Shown: piece after piece, positions 35,886 through 48,532 of the stretch
Numbering within the stretch: position 1 is the first letter of the stretch
How the letters are laid out: every line of letters starts with the position of its first letter
From: Plasmopara viticola
Lineage: Eukaryota > Oomycota > Peronosporomycetes > Peronosporales > Peronosporaceae
Direction: 5' to 3'
Assembly: GCA_001695595.3 (NCBI GenBank)
Contig: MBPM02000077.1
Span: forward strand, 300,657 to 364,656
Length of the DNA stretch: 64,000 nucleotides
Notes under the pieces: generated by a model
What the model was told of the DNA's origin: nothing
Database searches by the model: none
The model's input: the letters and a program-made list of their open reading frames with translations, nothing else
Made by a program: the position numbers and the translations under genes

Positions 35886-37224
35886 GACCGGTATTAAGCA
35901 AATTATATGATACATGACAAGTATGATTTATTGTATAGCAGAAGATTGTCTTATGTAAGTAGCGGTTTATAAATAAAGCACATGCAAAGTACATAAAAGT
36001 ATGGTCTTACTTTCTCTACATAATTCTGTAATACGGCTGCGAAGTTGTAGAGATCAATGATAAAAGCTTTCGCTGCAGCAACAACAAACCGGTTCAAGGT
36101 GATTGGATTTTTCAAAATTTGCCACGGGCGTGCTTGTATACGACGCCTCATTAAAAAAAAATTAAACGGATTTGTTTTAAACAATTTCTCTGCAGGGAAT
36201 GGATATATCAAGGCGTCTATAGCGCAAGCATAGCACGGGAATGTCCAACTCAAGAGAATAGAGCTTGTTAATCTCTTGATCGCCTTCATACACGAGCTCA
36301 ACGGCAAGCAATTACAATTCAAGCGCGTTTCGCCGATGAGTGACCTCGCGAATTTGCTTGAAAAGTACGCAGCCTTAAGTTGGTGAGGCTGTTTTCGTGA
36401 TAAGCTGATTTTTACCTTAGACGCGTGTTTGCTTGATCTGGATACTTTTCTTTACGTACACATATCAATAGTTATATAAAAATAGTCAGGATAGTTACGC
36501 TCAGGACCCCCTTTGAGGATCAACGTGAAAATATAGAAGATGTGTAATCAATACTACCGTAGCACACGGTACGCACACCATTCCACATAGTAGATGGCTT
36601 TTACTGGCCGTCCAGACGATGTGTGGTCAGGGGGTATTGGAAGGATATTTGGTTTATTGCCTATTTCGCATCAGCAATCTTCTCAGCCAGAACAATATTG
36701 AATTTAATTCAACAGCATACAATGACAAGCTCGATAAATATGGGAATGTAAAGCTAATCGCTTATAACGCACAATAAAAACGCACTTGTACCGCCTACTC
36801 TAGGCGAAAGAATCTCCTGGTTCATTTCGAAGCCCACAGTGATTTACAAGCAAAAACGTTTAGCCCACTAAAACTTTGACCGACTTACCTGTCGAAATGT
36901 TGCGGTAGTACACCTTGAGCTGCACCAGCATATACCAGCATATTTCAGAATGAGTAATGCCTGTACACCACCAAGGCATTTAATGCCTGGATCAGAATTC
37001 GAGAAAATTCTGAGCGCTTTGACGCTGAGAGTGAGCTACTTTAGTCGCGTAAATTCGGAAGCCCGGTAAATTGCTGCTTCCTTTCTTGTGTTAGAATTAG
37101 TTTAGATGATGAAAGTGCAAGGAGAATTATGCATTGAAAAAACACGTACACAGAAACTTCAAAATTTTGAAAGCTGATCACATCCCAGTTATATATTTGC
37201 CTATAAGTTACGAGATCGTGTCAC

Positions 37225-37307
37225 CTATTACGAGCAGCTTTCTTGGTATCAAGTGAGGTCAAACAGTGAGGTCAAACACTTGATACCAAGAAAGCTGCTC
37301 GTAATAG
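37225..37307. repeat. Perfect 31-bp inverted repeat with 21-nt loop
   Basis: The arms 37,225-37,255 and 37,277-37,307 are exact reverse complements (left arm begins CTATTACGAGCAGC). The loop and its borders hold a perfect 13-nt tandem repeat, GTGAGGTCAAACA at 37,253-37,265 and 37,266-37,278. A perfect stem of this length in otherwise decayed DNA suggests a recent origin. Confidence 0.85.
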
Positions 37308-40300
37308 AATGAACAAAGTCAACAAACACCTTCACGAAAGTACGCTGCTCGTTTTCAATAAAACAAGTTGCGCTTTTGGATTGGTAAGTTGATGCGTGGC
37401 AGACGAGACTGCACAAGAAAGCATTAAATGCGAATTGTTTACAAAAGTGGCGACGAGAATATGTACACTGATAGAATATCCGCAAAAACGCCAGTGTGCT
37501 GATCGTGTAAATGCAATTGCTGATCAATTTTCCTTTGTATTTATACTAAAGAAAATACAGCGTAAGATCAAGTATATCACGCTCTAATTGGTTACAAATC
37601 CACTGTCATCGAGTCGTTTGATATAAAAATCGGCTTGATCATAATGTGGCTGAAGTGGTCTGTAAGAAACAATCAGCCATCCCTCAAATTCTTTAATTGC
37701 ATAGTCATTCTGTGCATGTATCGTTGTGTGATGCAGCGTTACATAAGCCAATTTATTGTAGCTTTTGGCTTGGAAAACTTATCCGTGTGCTGGACAGGTC
37801 TTTTTATAAGTATAGAAACTGAGGTATTGTGAGCGGTTGTAAACGATCCTGTCAAAAATGCGAATAAGTTCTCTATGTTCAAAGTCGGACTAACTTACAT
37901 AAATTCTGTATCAAACAAATTAGACATTAAATTGCTTTCTATCGTCCTTTAGTCCCATTAAAAATGCACATAGAAAACGGTCGCTTACTGAAAGATTTTA
38001 TATCTTCCTGCACATTTTCTCAATGCATGGTAAGGCTGCCGTAGCTAATTCTCAAGAAAGGCTTTGTTTTTTTTGCAGATCCCTTTCAATGCTTTTAGTC
38101 CGCGTCGCATACTGCTACTCACCTGAATCTATTCTTAGCATTAGTTCTATTACCATGACTTGATGTAGATCTTATATCTAAAGTTATCGATTAAAATCAT
38201 TGTAGGTTATGGCTCTGTCCCGTCTGCGCATGCTTGGAGAGACTAAATATTTTTTGGATATCTAGTACAATAATACCTACTATTCTGTACTGGTCCTCTG
38301 TCGACAATCGCATAACACTTTTCTTTAAATCCCTCTGTGCTATGCATTTCCCAATCGAAATTTGAAATATTAACTTTCCTTTCTCATGCAATATAATATT
38401 TTTAACAAAAAGTGTTCTATACACTGGGTTCTGTATGGAGTTTGATCGTGTATATCAAAGCTTTAACATCCTGTAACATCAATTTTCAGTTTACCTCACT
38501 GTCATCTTATGCGTCCAGGCTTTTAATAGAATGTCAAACGAACTAAAAAAGCAGTATTCAAAGTGCTTTCCAAAAACGTCATAGGCCCCAACTCTGCACT
38601 CAGAATTTGCAATATTTAGTCGACTAATCGCAAAGCGTGATAAATAATTCGTAAATAAAATTAGTCCAGTATTAAATACTGAACTAAGAGATTTACTGAG
38701 TCTATCTACTTACATACTAGATATATACGGGCTTTGAAGAGTCTTCGAAGTGTGTTGGCTCATATACCTAGAAGAGCCTAGAGCCCATTGATGCGTGAAC
38801 TGCGCTGCTTAGTGCAAAATCAACGAGATCTTTTCTGGAGCGTCTCAGCGCAAAAGCTATGCAGTAATGTTAGCACACGATTGACCCTTTTCTTCTGACC
38901 ATATGTCGGTGGTAAATATCAGTAAATGGTTGAAACAGTGTAAAAAAAAACACAGCAGGAAATTGTGGATATTCAGAAGGTTGTGTGTTTATTTAATGAA
39001 AAACATTGTTTCTGTTTGTTTTCTTATCATACAAGCTAAAAGTTATGACAAATATTCCTGCGCTACTATTAGCTCGCACCAAGCCAAAAATAGTCAAGGT
39101 ATATAACTCTGCCAAGGACACGATGTGTGCGTTGCGAGTTCGATCATTTAGCAGGTCCGACTAGTCATCCCATATATTAGCACGTACTTTGTCCATGTGG
39201 AGTCGCCAATGTGGTACTGAGGTCGACAAAACATTTTTCCTTATTAGTTGAAGCATAAGCATAGGCCTTTAGAGTACATTTTACTTTAGATCTTTGATGT
39301 TCGGAGAAGCAACTCGGGGTGGACTAGCCAAATCTAATTTGAAATGGATTCACTTAAAGTGGTATCACTGCGATCTCCGTCGATGTAATTAAGACTTGAC
39401 TTTTGCAATCTTGCTTGCTATACAGAGTCGCACACAAATCATACCATTGTTTTCTCAATGGTATGCCTGGCAAATCCATTTGTCAAGTGTTTTTTTCAGC
39501 ATTCCTGGTAGCAGCTGCCGCATAATATGCTCTGCGCAAAAGAGCGTCGACAAGCCATCGATGTTGCCAGTCTTGTATTCAGCACGGACAAAATACCACA
39601 CGAGCTTACTAATTTCAAGAATCAATATAGTCGAGATTTTATTTTATTCTATAGCCTAGATCTACCACATAGAGGCTACAGCCCGAAAGACGCGCTTGAA
39701 ACTTTCCTAGCGTGTACCTAGTACCTGGCACGTGAGCACTTCCCTTTTTCAGTTTTTTGTTTTGGAGGTAGGTCTTTCGATATCACGTTTGATTTATCCA
39801 TCACAAAAGTGTATATCAGATATCTGAGACATTTAAGGATCTCAAGTCTAGGTGTAACGAACGCTATCTTTACGTAGCGTTCACCAAGAATTTAGTAGCT
39901 TCGACTTTTTCCAGGGTGAGTAACTCTGATGCCACTGGCAATGCCTTTAAATAATGCTCACCTCTTGTGACACAGCAATAGTGATGTTGTCAACTTTTCT
40001 CAATTGAAGCCTTCTCTGGGGCAGTTTGGGCTAACCAAGGATCTAATGCGAATTGCATCCGTGTTCAGTTCTATAAAGCTATACTACCTGCTCTTGATGG
40101 TATTAGCTACCCGCCTTTGGCCTAGTGTCTTGCAGACCTAAGCTTCCATGTCGTCGATGACACCAATTTCTCGATCCGCGCATCTAAATGAATTAAATTT
40201 AAACACTTTTGGTGGCGTATTACACAGCCAGTTAATTCTCTGTAGCTGGAATACTACTGTGGTTTATTCAAATTGAATATGTGTTACTTAGGCAGCTAAA

Positions 40301-42349
40301 TACTATAAGATAATACAGTCACAAGATAAGTAGTTGTCAGTATCAAACATTAGGTTAAAACTATATGGATGATAAATGCTAAGTAAATGAGGACTATGTG
40401 TTTGCCAAACCTCTTCATGTGCAGCCTCGTCCTTTTTGCTATCTGGTCGCATGGTACCACCCTTCATTTCGTTTAGCTGCAAAAAAATGGATTATTTATA
40501 GACGTCGTCACGTCTACCTTTCTGAAGATTTCAGCACCTTAGATACCTGCTTATATGTGTAAAACACGTTTTTAGTAGAGCCACGCACATATTAGGGGTG
40601 GAAGCATGATTAATTAAAATCTTAGTGCGCGGGTCTGAGAGGCTGGCACCTACGGCCTTGCCCGCTAGACGATCCAGCATTGTGTTTTTCTTCCTGCGTC
40701 ATGCCCAGGATCAAGTCATGAATGTCCATGTCAAATGACTTTGTGAGATCGTGATTTCACATTTCTTTGCCAAGTCCAGATAGGGCCTTGCAGGACAAGG
40801 ACCTAGCATTTTGGAGGAACATGCCTACGTGTGGCTGTCTGCGCTTGTGTTTCTGTCTGCACGTAAAGGAGTCGAGACTCGTATTAAATTCTTCTTAGCA
40901 AAAAATGATGGGGTCTTATGTCTTTCTTTGTAAATTAAAATTGCACTGCTCTGGTTTGCACACAGAAAAACGTGAGCAATATTAAGAGTCGAGGTTTACC
41001 AAAAGAAATGCTTTTCTGATTCGAGTGCTCCCAGGACACAAAATACTCTAGTGAAGTGGCTTGAGGATGCGTAATTAGCTCTTCTTATAGTGCAAGTTCA
41101 AGACGTTTTTGGACTTTCGTGGTCAAGGACGCCTTAGTCCATACACCTTCGGCCAGAAACGAAAGATTCGGCAACTTCTTTTTTTCAAAGCCGGAGATCG
41201 TAGGCTTCATACGGCTCAGTTTATACTAGGTGCTACCATGGGGCTCTCAGAGCTTGGGCTGCCCACGCTCTGAAGCATAGACTTTTCTCGCGAAAGCAGC
41301 TGATATTACACATTCCCACTGATTGACGGCAAGGGAATTTGTTGTGCAAAGTGCTGATTAAACGGATGAGAAAAGTGATCGTATTAGCTTACAAGCCTTT
41401 GCAAGAATTTATATAGTCAATCTATCCGCGTGGTCGTACGATCAACGGAAAGTGCCACTAGTTGGGACGGGAATAAACACCACCTTGCTCAGAGGAGGCG
41501 TGGACGAAGATATACGATCTTTCGGTAAATGATTGTTCGCTAGTAAAGAGCGCTTTGACAAAAAAGCTTAACCTGGTGCGGTGTTGCGACGAATCTCTGT
41601 TTCACGGAGAAGAAATGCGCGGGGAATCGTTGGAATCAACTCACATTTCGATGCGCCATGATCGACATCGCCGGTGCTCATCTCAGTAAAAGTTGCCTTT
41701 TGGGCTGACAGTAGTGATGACACCGCTTCGTCTTGCGTCTCGCTAATATTATACAATAAGGACATTGACGTATGAAGTCAAGCTTAGTGTTAGTTTTTTG
41801 TTTTGGTGCCACCAAAAGATTCATATGCAGTATATTCTGTTGCATAGGCTGGAAATACAAAAAACTCGATATCTTTTATGTACAAAAAAGGAACCTTATG
41901 TGGTGTATTCTCTGTCTAGGATGGCACATCGATATACAAACAGGTGTAAATAACGATAGGGTCATCGATGTCGTAATCCCCTTAAGCTCTTTCGCCAGAA
42001 TGTCGACTTTTATTGAAATACTCGCCTCTTTCAATGGCCGTTACACTTGTCTAAATCAGTCAGTACCTCGAAATGCACTCATTAATAGAGCTCGACCTTA
42101 AGTAAAAGACGCTATGTTAAGTTGCATTTTGCTGATCGCGTCACTCTCACCTGTTATTAAATCATCTAAAGAGCTAGAACATTATCTTCAAGAATGCCTG
42201 ACAAAAAGGAAAACTGCGATGCAAACGATTTTAATCAATTATAATACAAACTTCTCAGTTTATAACTTTGTTGTTTTACTGCTTCTTTTCAATCATATAA
42301 TTCTTGATGCGCAAGAGTCACAAGCCATTCGAACAATGGTTCTTTTTCC

Positions 42350-42422
42350 CCTAGGCTTCCTGGATCTTTTCGCCGGATTGCTTCGTTTTCTCCTAGGCTT
42401 CTAGAATCTTTTCGCCGTATTG
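42350..42422. repeat. Two-copy direct repeat, period 42 bp
   Basis: 31-bp units starting CCTAGGCTTC and containing ATCTTTTCGCCG lie at 42,350-42,380 and 42,392-42,422 and differ at about four positions. Confidence 0.6.
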
Positions 42423-44703
42423 ACACCCATGAAAGTGGACGCCGTTCTTGATGATAGTGCTAGGAGAGATAGTTCCGCCTGATTTTTATATATCAAGGGA
42501 GCCTTGATGAGGTTCCGGTCCGGGTTGGGACGGGCGACTCAAAGCCGTATTGCATCGTTTGCGAAAACTTGGTCAGCCGTTTCTCAAATGTTTCTGAATC
42601 AATGGAACCCAACTACCCATTTTGACCTTGACGTCGTACTTCTCATATCAAAACCTAATAAAGATATATTTCTTTCTGGCAAAGATGCCGACATTGCACT
42701 AACGTAATACCTGTTTATACGCATGCACTCGATTATAGCTCGTAAGAAAACTATGTAACGTTTCAATTCTAGAATTTTTCAAATTGTGTCTGTACTGATT
42801 TAGGTGGATTGGTGATTTTAAGATGTGTTTGTTTCGTCGATGCGATATGACGCTTATTTCGATGATTCGCTAGTGAGGCTGGGCTTTATCTCGTAGAGTT
42901 GTTTTGCAAACTGGAGCGCCTGGTTGATGGTCTTCCGTTATCTCATTTCTTTGATGGATAAATTCACGGCAAGGATCGTAGATAGGACGAAACGTTATTG
43001 TCAGTGTATGAAAAGATGCATTACTTGGCCAAGCGAGTATGAAGCGCATGGTGCTGATAATTTTCGTGGAGCAGGTATTTCTTTTGATGGGTTCCAGCTT
43101 TAGGCTTCAGTTATGTTTTAAATCTGAAATCTTACAAGCGCAGCCAATAGCGACTTAACTATTGTAGCGCAAGACACGAAAGGCATTGCTGTGCTCTTAG
43201 GATTTGCATTCAAAGCTTGAGAAATATTACCGCATCAAAGCAACCTCTTTATATGACTCTTTCTTTTAAAAGCTATGGCATCATTGTAGAAATGTATGTG
43301 TAAAATATACTGCACATGAAAAGATAATTCGCAATGTCTGTCATTGCTGTAATTTTGACCTATTTCTGCTACCAGCTAGACAATAACAGTACCACGTTAG
43401 TAAGAGCGCTGAGCGTAATTGATCGCAGCCCCAGAGTTGACTAAAATAGTCCATGGTTTGCGAAGCTCCCTCATGGCTGATTTAATAAACCATCAAGCCA
43501 GCTTTGAAAGCGCGAACTATATGAATGGCATAAGCTTTTCGGGGATAAGCCCTGTCATCATGCAACTTGTCTTTGGGGCCCAAAGAACTTTTGATTAGCC
43601 TACCAAGCCTCACTTGGTGCTGCAAATACTTTGAGGCATATCACATGCGTGATCGATAGCGAAATTTCGGGTCCCTGAGCTTTTGTGCGCTAGACAAAGG
43701 GATTATGACCGCGAATGGCAGGTACTACCACAGGTAAAGCATCGACAGATGTCTCCGCAGCTCGAGAATATTCCTCTTCGTCTTTAGCATGACCGTCCGA
43801 TGGAAATGACTTTGGAAGTCTTTCCATAGTGAATATTAAGTCTGGCATGCGATGTCCCTTTTACAGCTCCCTCAAAGTGTCCATTTGTACATGAAGTACC
43901 ACCGTCTGGGCCACACTCATGCGTAGACTTCATATATGAATGGTGACTGCCACCTACTGTGAAAAAAGGCTGCCGGCTGCCGGCTGGCTCCTGGATACGG
44001 TTTACCTTAATAAAAATGGCGGGCCGCAAGGCACGCGGCACGCACAAATTTGGGTGGTCAGATGCGCTAACATTTATGAGACATTACGTTAATTAAATTA
44101 AAAAACGCAAGTTCTTTTTTGTATCCTCTCTCATTTCTTCAAATTTGCTAAAGCCCATAATCTCTCTGACCAATAATAGGATATCCCTCCTGTTCTCCTT
44201 CATAAATTTCGTGCTCACTGTTAGCACTTTCAATTTAAGCGGAAATGTCGGCGTCATCGATGCAAGCGACTAAATCATACTACGTCGGTCATACTGCAAC
44301 AAGGATTTCATAACTAATTTACTTGCTCTGATCGCGTCAATTCTTTGTGCATTAAATGTCGCACCTCCTCGAGGCCGAGCAGGACTGTCAGCTTATTCAG
44401 CCCGTCTCGTATGCTCTGTGGAAAATAAGCATACTGCTCCGACCTCTAGAAAATCAGTCTAAACGACTCGAGTGTAGCTTGTCTACGAGTGCAAAAAGTG
44501 CAGCGGGACTGTCGTAGCTGTATAGCGTGACTTCAATAAGAGCCATCTACTGGTTTCAAGAGTAGTCATACCAAGACTTGACGTAGTGTGAACTACACTT
44601 TCTCAAGAAAGCCCTGTGAATGAATGTCCTATAATTGCTAACGTAATCAACGAGCATATAAAGTAGTATCGTATAAATAAAAGAGCCGCCAACTTCCACC
44701 CAA

Positions 44704-45336
44704 TCTGCGATTATATAGAACCCCTAACCCCAATACACAACGGTAATTGGCTACAATTGCCCATGCGCGATAACGTAATACATTACATTACATTGCCCTA
44801 AAATAAATCCAAGGACTGTAACCTCCAACGCGAATGTGAAAGATTGCGCATCGCATCGTCATCTCTTACTCAATGCCCACCAAAACGCACATTTTTAACG
44901 TCAAGACACTTCAGCTTTTACGATCTTAACAATGAACTGCCTCCAAGATATTCCAGAGCGTACCTACGGCAGTCTGAAAGAGGCACGCGATACGCTATAC
45001 GGGAGCACTTAAAGTGGCCACCGGAGGTTACTGCGCAGCAGCCAGAGGAGCCGGAAGCATTGACGGAAGTGAACCACGGGTTATGTCGGTGGTGTCAAGG
45101 CACACGCTAACACTGTCTGGAGGCATTTTGGCATTGACGCATCCCTGCGTTAGAATACATGCACTTAATAGTCCTCAAATAAATGAGCTCTCTTCTCTTA
45201 AAGTGACTACAGCAGCTTGTGCATTCAAATTGACATGGGGAAAAAGCAAAGCTGCCTTTTGTATATTTTCACGATAGAGGTATTTAAAGCCAATCACCGT
45301 TGTGTATTGGGGTTAGGGGCTCTATATGATCGCAGA
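44704..45336. mobile_element. Unit bounded by 49-bp terminal inverted repeats
   Basis: Left arm 44,704-44,752 and right arm 45,288-45,336 are reverse complements with three mismatches. Each arm contains GGGGTTAGGGG or its complement. The enclosed 535 bp contains GCGATAACGTAATACATTAC near 44,768 (shared with 17.38 kb) and an open frame at 44,844-45,110 with no recognised domain. No clear target-site duplication is visible. It could be a MITE-like non-autonomous element, or two inverted copies of a short repeat. Confidence 0.5.
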
Positions 45337-45741
45337 GTAGGCCCATAAATAAATGCAGGCATAAACTTTTTTTCCTGAAATAAAATACTTGAAATATTCA
45401 AAACATCGTGTGCCTTGTGCCACAAAATATGAGCCAACAAACCAGGTCGCTTGTATCAATTTTCTGATTGTCTTGGATTAATATTATCGATGAACATTGT
45501 AAAGACCATATAAACTCGGGATATATAGGCAATAAGCGAACAAGCACAAAGGTTACACCAAAACACCCATGTGTTCTAGGATTGAGGGCTCATTATTGTT
45601 GCTGCAATACAAGCGTCAGCAGCTTTAATCTTAGTGTGAAGGAGGCGAATCCGCTCTGCCACTCGGTACTTGCCGAGCTGTCGACGCAATGGTGAGGAAA
45701 ACGTAAGCGAGTGGCCTACTTCTGGCACCTGAATGTCACTT
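45337..45741. other. Intergenic region between the TIR unit and the gene island
   Basis: No gene supported. The frame at 45,468-45,695 overlaps the 3' flank of the F-box gene and has no domain. Confidence 0.4.
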
Positions 45742-46665
45742 TCAAGACTTGTAGCATACAGTGCACGGCCAAGATGCCGTTCGAACGTGTTCCTTGGTGT
45801 CAAAGATCATAAGGTCTTTCAGTATCGACTTGACAACCGTATCCTTAAGAGGTTCGTAACCAGGTACCATTGTCACGTGGTCAAAGGCGTAACCCACAAA
45901 CCCTTCGGCGGTTATAGAGGGTAGCGTAAAGACGGGCCAGAGCGGGTTATCGACCGGTACAAACGTAGCTGGACCTACGAAATTAGATTGCCTTCGAAAC
46001 TTCATCACATGCCTTGGAGTCGCAGCGAGTACCATACCAAGAGCGCTCTGGCGTTTCAACGCCACGAACCGAGCAATTTTTGGATTGCGAAACTCGATAA
46101 TGTCGCAAAACATTGCTACAAAGCCATGATCTGCGGTAGACGTGCAGTAGTGTTCGAATGCCTGATGCGTCGATCGCACAGCATGCGTGTGCGCCAGCTC
46201 CCGATCGAATTCGTGTCGTGTTGAAAAGAGATACGATAGAAACGCCGATTGGGACGTGATGATTGTGTGAAAAACTTGGCGTTCGTAGACTAAACTGTGA
46301 TAAAGAGACTCGTGATGGTGCTGGAAAAAGGTTCGCCATGATCTGGAAACGCCTTGAAAACGCGCGAGTGACTCGCCGTCAATGTATGACACGATTAGTA
46401 GCACGATTTCGTCGACTGCCAGTGCTTGTAGATGACCCTTAGGCAATGTTTTGATCGAGTTGGAGAGGTTATTAGTTTTGGGTCTGCGCAATCCCCCTGT
46501 AAAAGTTGAGCGAAAGGTAAAGGATGGCGAGATAGTCACTAGATCGAGGGGCGTCATCGACGTAGGATCAGCTGAGGTAGTCGATGGAGTAAGGTGTGTG
46601 TTTATCGTACACTGGAGTCGAGATGCCCCGCTTTGCATGAGTCCAAAGAGATCCACAGGAGCCAT
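45742..46665 (-). CDS. F-box protein
   Basis: The 307-residue protein starts at the ATG at 46,665; the longer open frame has no upstream ATG. Residues about 83-114 (Leu-Ala-Val-Asp-Glu-Ile-Val-Leu-Leu-Ile-Val-Ser-Tyr, then Leu-Ala-Arg-Phe...Val-Ser-Arg-Ser-Trp-Arg) match the F-box. That domain binds Skp1 and links a substrate-recognition part to an SCF ubiquitin ligase. The C-terminal 190 residues should choose the substrate but contain no repeat type I recognise (no WD40, LRR or kelch pattern). It is the first gene of the dense island. An upstream exon cannot be excluded. Confidence 0.7.
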   Translation of the reverse strand: MAPVDLFGLMQSGASRLQCTINTHLTPSTTSADPTSMTPLDLVTISPSFTFRSTFTGGLRRPKTNNLSNSIKTLPKGHLQALAVDEIVLLIVSYIDGESLARFQGVSRSWRTFFQHHHESLYHSLVYERQVFHTIITSQSAFLSYLFSTRHEFDRELAHTHAVRSTHQAFEHYCTSTADHGFVAMFCDIIEFRNPKIARFVALKRQSALGMVLAATPRHVMKFRRQSNFVGPATFVPVDNPLWPVFTLPSITAEGFVGYAFDHVTMVPGYEPLKDTVVKSILKDLMIFDTKEHVRTASWPCTVCYKS

Positions 46666-47646
46666 GAGGAGAGCGTGAGTAAAGAAAATCTCTTCCGACT
46701 CGTCATGCCGTCCTGGCACATTTTGATTGGTAGATATTTTGAGAAGCGACTGAAAAGCGTCTTTTCGTGCATTATTGTTTATAAATTCATAAAGGCTTCG
46801 TAAGACAGGAAGATATGATTGAGTAGTGCTCTTATTGAATAATGCTCGTTATACACGCGGCCGGCTGCTAGGGAGAATGAAGCCTGTTAAAATGATTTGA
46901 GCGGAACATAGAACATATCGTAATCTGCCTTATAAGTCATAGCTGCTGGCTTATATGAGTATCTTTTTTTGCCAAGTTGCGCAAATTCAGTGTTGTGGCT
47001 AGTAATTATTGTTTAATAACTCAAGATCTTTTATTCAAAGTCTGGCTGCTATTTTATAAAAAAAGCGACCTTTGATCGGGAAATTAATAAATTTGATTAA
47101 AAAAAATCTCTAGAGCGCTGGACAGAGACAGAGATGCAACATTTTGGCCGTGTTTGACTTTGGCATTCTAGATATGCAGCACGATAAACAACTTCAACTC
47201 AATTTAGCCTCTAGCAAGCGCACAATTTCTACGCCAGGATATCATCTTTGAATTTCTTACCTTGTTTTATTGCCTTACGGTTCGTAACTTTCTAACTTTA
47301 TCGAATGGCAAGTATTACTTGTCGCACAAAATCCCTTCGGATAGTGACTATTTATACCGCCTCGAATCAATCCAAGGTCATTGATTCAATACATGTGCAC
47401 GATGGTACAAAGGGGCCACGTTGCTAGCACGAATCAACTGATTATGATACACAGCGAGATTTATTTATCGTCAGTCGTTTGTCAATGTTGCCACTGCATC
47501 GACCTTGTGTTTGCAGGTATGACACCACTTTGCCACAAAGAAAGGATTCTTTGTACGAATCCAATCCACGTGTAATCAGCGGTATCACCATAAGCAATGT
47601 CGTGCCATAGATAACCAACGTCATCGAACCCCAAATCGCGATTTGA
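46666..47646. other. Intergenic region
   Basis: Almost 1 kb between the F-box gene and the next gene, probably with a promoter for each. No element recognised. Confidence 0.4.
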
Positions 47647-48006
47647 TCAAAAAAAGCTGGTCCTTCCTCTAGTGTGCGTCTCGAATGCTCGGATGTGCCT
47701 CAAGCAACGCCCTCGCGACACCTCGATCTATCTCAACCTGTCACAGCAACATCAAAGCGACAGCAAATAATCGCAAACCATCGGATTCCAAATCAAGCGT
47801 CGGAAAAGAGAAGATCGACCCTCAACGAGCTAGTCCTTAAACAAAGGTCAAATAGCAAGGCACACGAACCAAAGCAACCTGCACTCCATCAACTTCCCCC
47901 TCCCTCTCAAAGCCTCTTTTCATCCCTCGCAAATAAAAGGCAACTTGCTCAAGATCACAGATTGTGTCCCCCGTGAGTTGCCTGTGCCAGATTCTGATTC
48001 GCCCCC

Positions 48007-48456
48007 ATGCATCAATCCCGTAAGAAACGTCGTGACCAAGACGCGTGGCCATTGCCAAGTTTCCACGCCATGTTTCCAGCGCATGCACCCAGCCTCGAGG
48101 ACGCGTCCATGACGTTTAAAGGGTTGTCGCCACTCGAAACCAATGACCACGCAAACGAAACCAAGAGCCACGCCACGACGCGACCGAGTCCCAACGAAAT
48201 TGTCACGGCGTTCGAAAGTCTCGATACGGACCGTGACCCCGCTGCTCGTTCTTTTCTGTCCGAAGGACAATGCCGGTACCGCCATGGCAAGTGTCAGGAG
48301 CCACGAACAGTCAAGAAGAATGGGGCGTGGCACACCTTGTGTGCGTACCATCGGCACCTTTCAAATCGCAATCAACGCAAGTTTGATCGCAAGAAACAGC
48401 GTCAACAACAAAACGCGAGCGAAGACGTGGAAAAGCAAGGAACGGCATCGCATTGA
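48007..48456 (+). CDS. Oomycete-type protein with a small Cys/His zinc-binding motif
   Basis: The 149-residue frame ends in a basic domain with Cys-Arg-Tyr-x4-Cys...Arg-x3-Lys-x-Gly-x3-x-Leu-Cys-x2-His-Arg followed by Asn-Arg-Asn-Gln-Arg-Lys-x-Asp-Arg-Lys-Lys. The Cys/Cys/Cys/His spacing suggests one zinc ion, and the basic tail suggests nucleic-acid binding. From memory, similar motifs occur in uncharacterised oomycete proteins. Upstream, 47,674-47,972 is open in the same frame and coding-like (Gln/Ser/Pro-rich). A strong GTGAGT donor at 47,973 and an AG at 48,058-48,059 would join it in frame, removing an 87-nt intron. That longer model lacks an ATG at its start, so a further 5' exon would be needed. 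The function is not known. Confidence 0.6.
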   Translation: MHQSRKKRRDQDAWPLPSFHAMFPAHAPSLEDASMTFKGLSPLETNDHANETKSHATTRPSPNEIVTAFESLDTDRDPAARSFLSEGQCRYRHGKCQEPRTVKKNGAWHTLCAYHRHLSNRNQRKFDRKKQRQQQNASEDVEKQGTASH

Positions 48457-48532
48457 AACCTTTAAAGAGCACTAGAGTCAGACAGAAACGGCAACAACCA
48501 CACGGCTCGTCGTGCCCTCTTGCGTCCTGGCG

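Larger units (their letters stand above)
35886..44703. other. Long gene-poor stretch
   Basis: In 8.8 kb I found no gene I can support. Many AT-rich frames of 60-125 codons occur (for example minus 35,951-36,322, plus 41,772-42,101, plus 42,114-42,404), without recognisable domains. Structures noted here are the 31-bp hairpin at 37,225-37,307, a 31-bp direct repeat pair at 42,350-42,422, and a short CTGCCGG tandem near 43,968-43,985. Confidence 0.4.

Noticed and set aside
39396..39721. Overlapping plus-strand frames of 64-87 codons
   Set aside because: No family match by eye on either frame; not distinguishable from chance.
41772..42101. Possible secreted protein with hydrophobic N-terminus
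   Set aside because: No RXLR or other motif, random-looking composition, and no clear signal cleavage site.
43968..43990. GGCTGCC tandem
   Set aside because: Fewer than three full units; too short to be meaningful.
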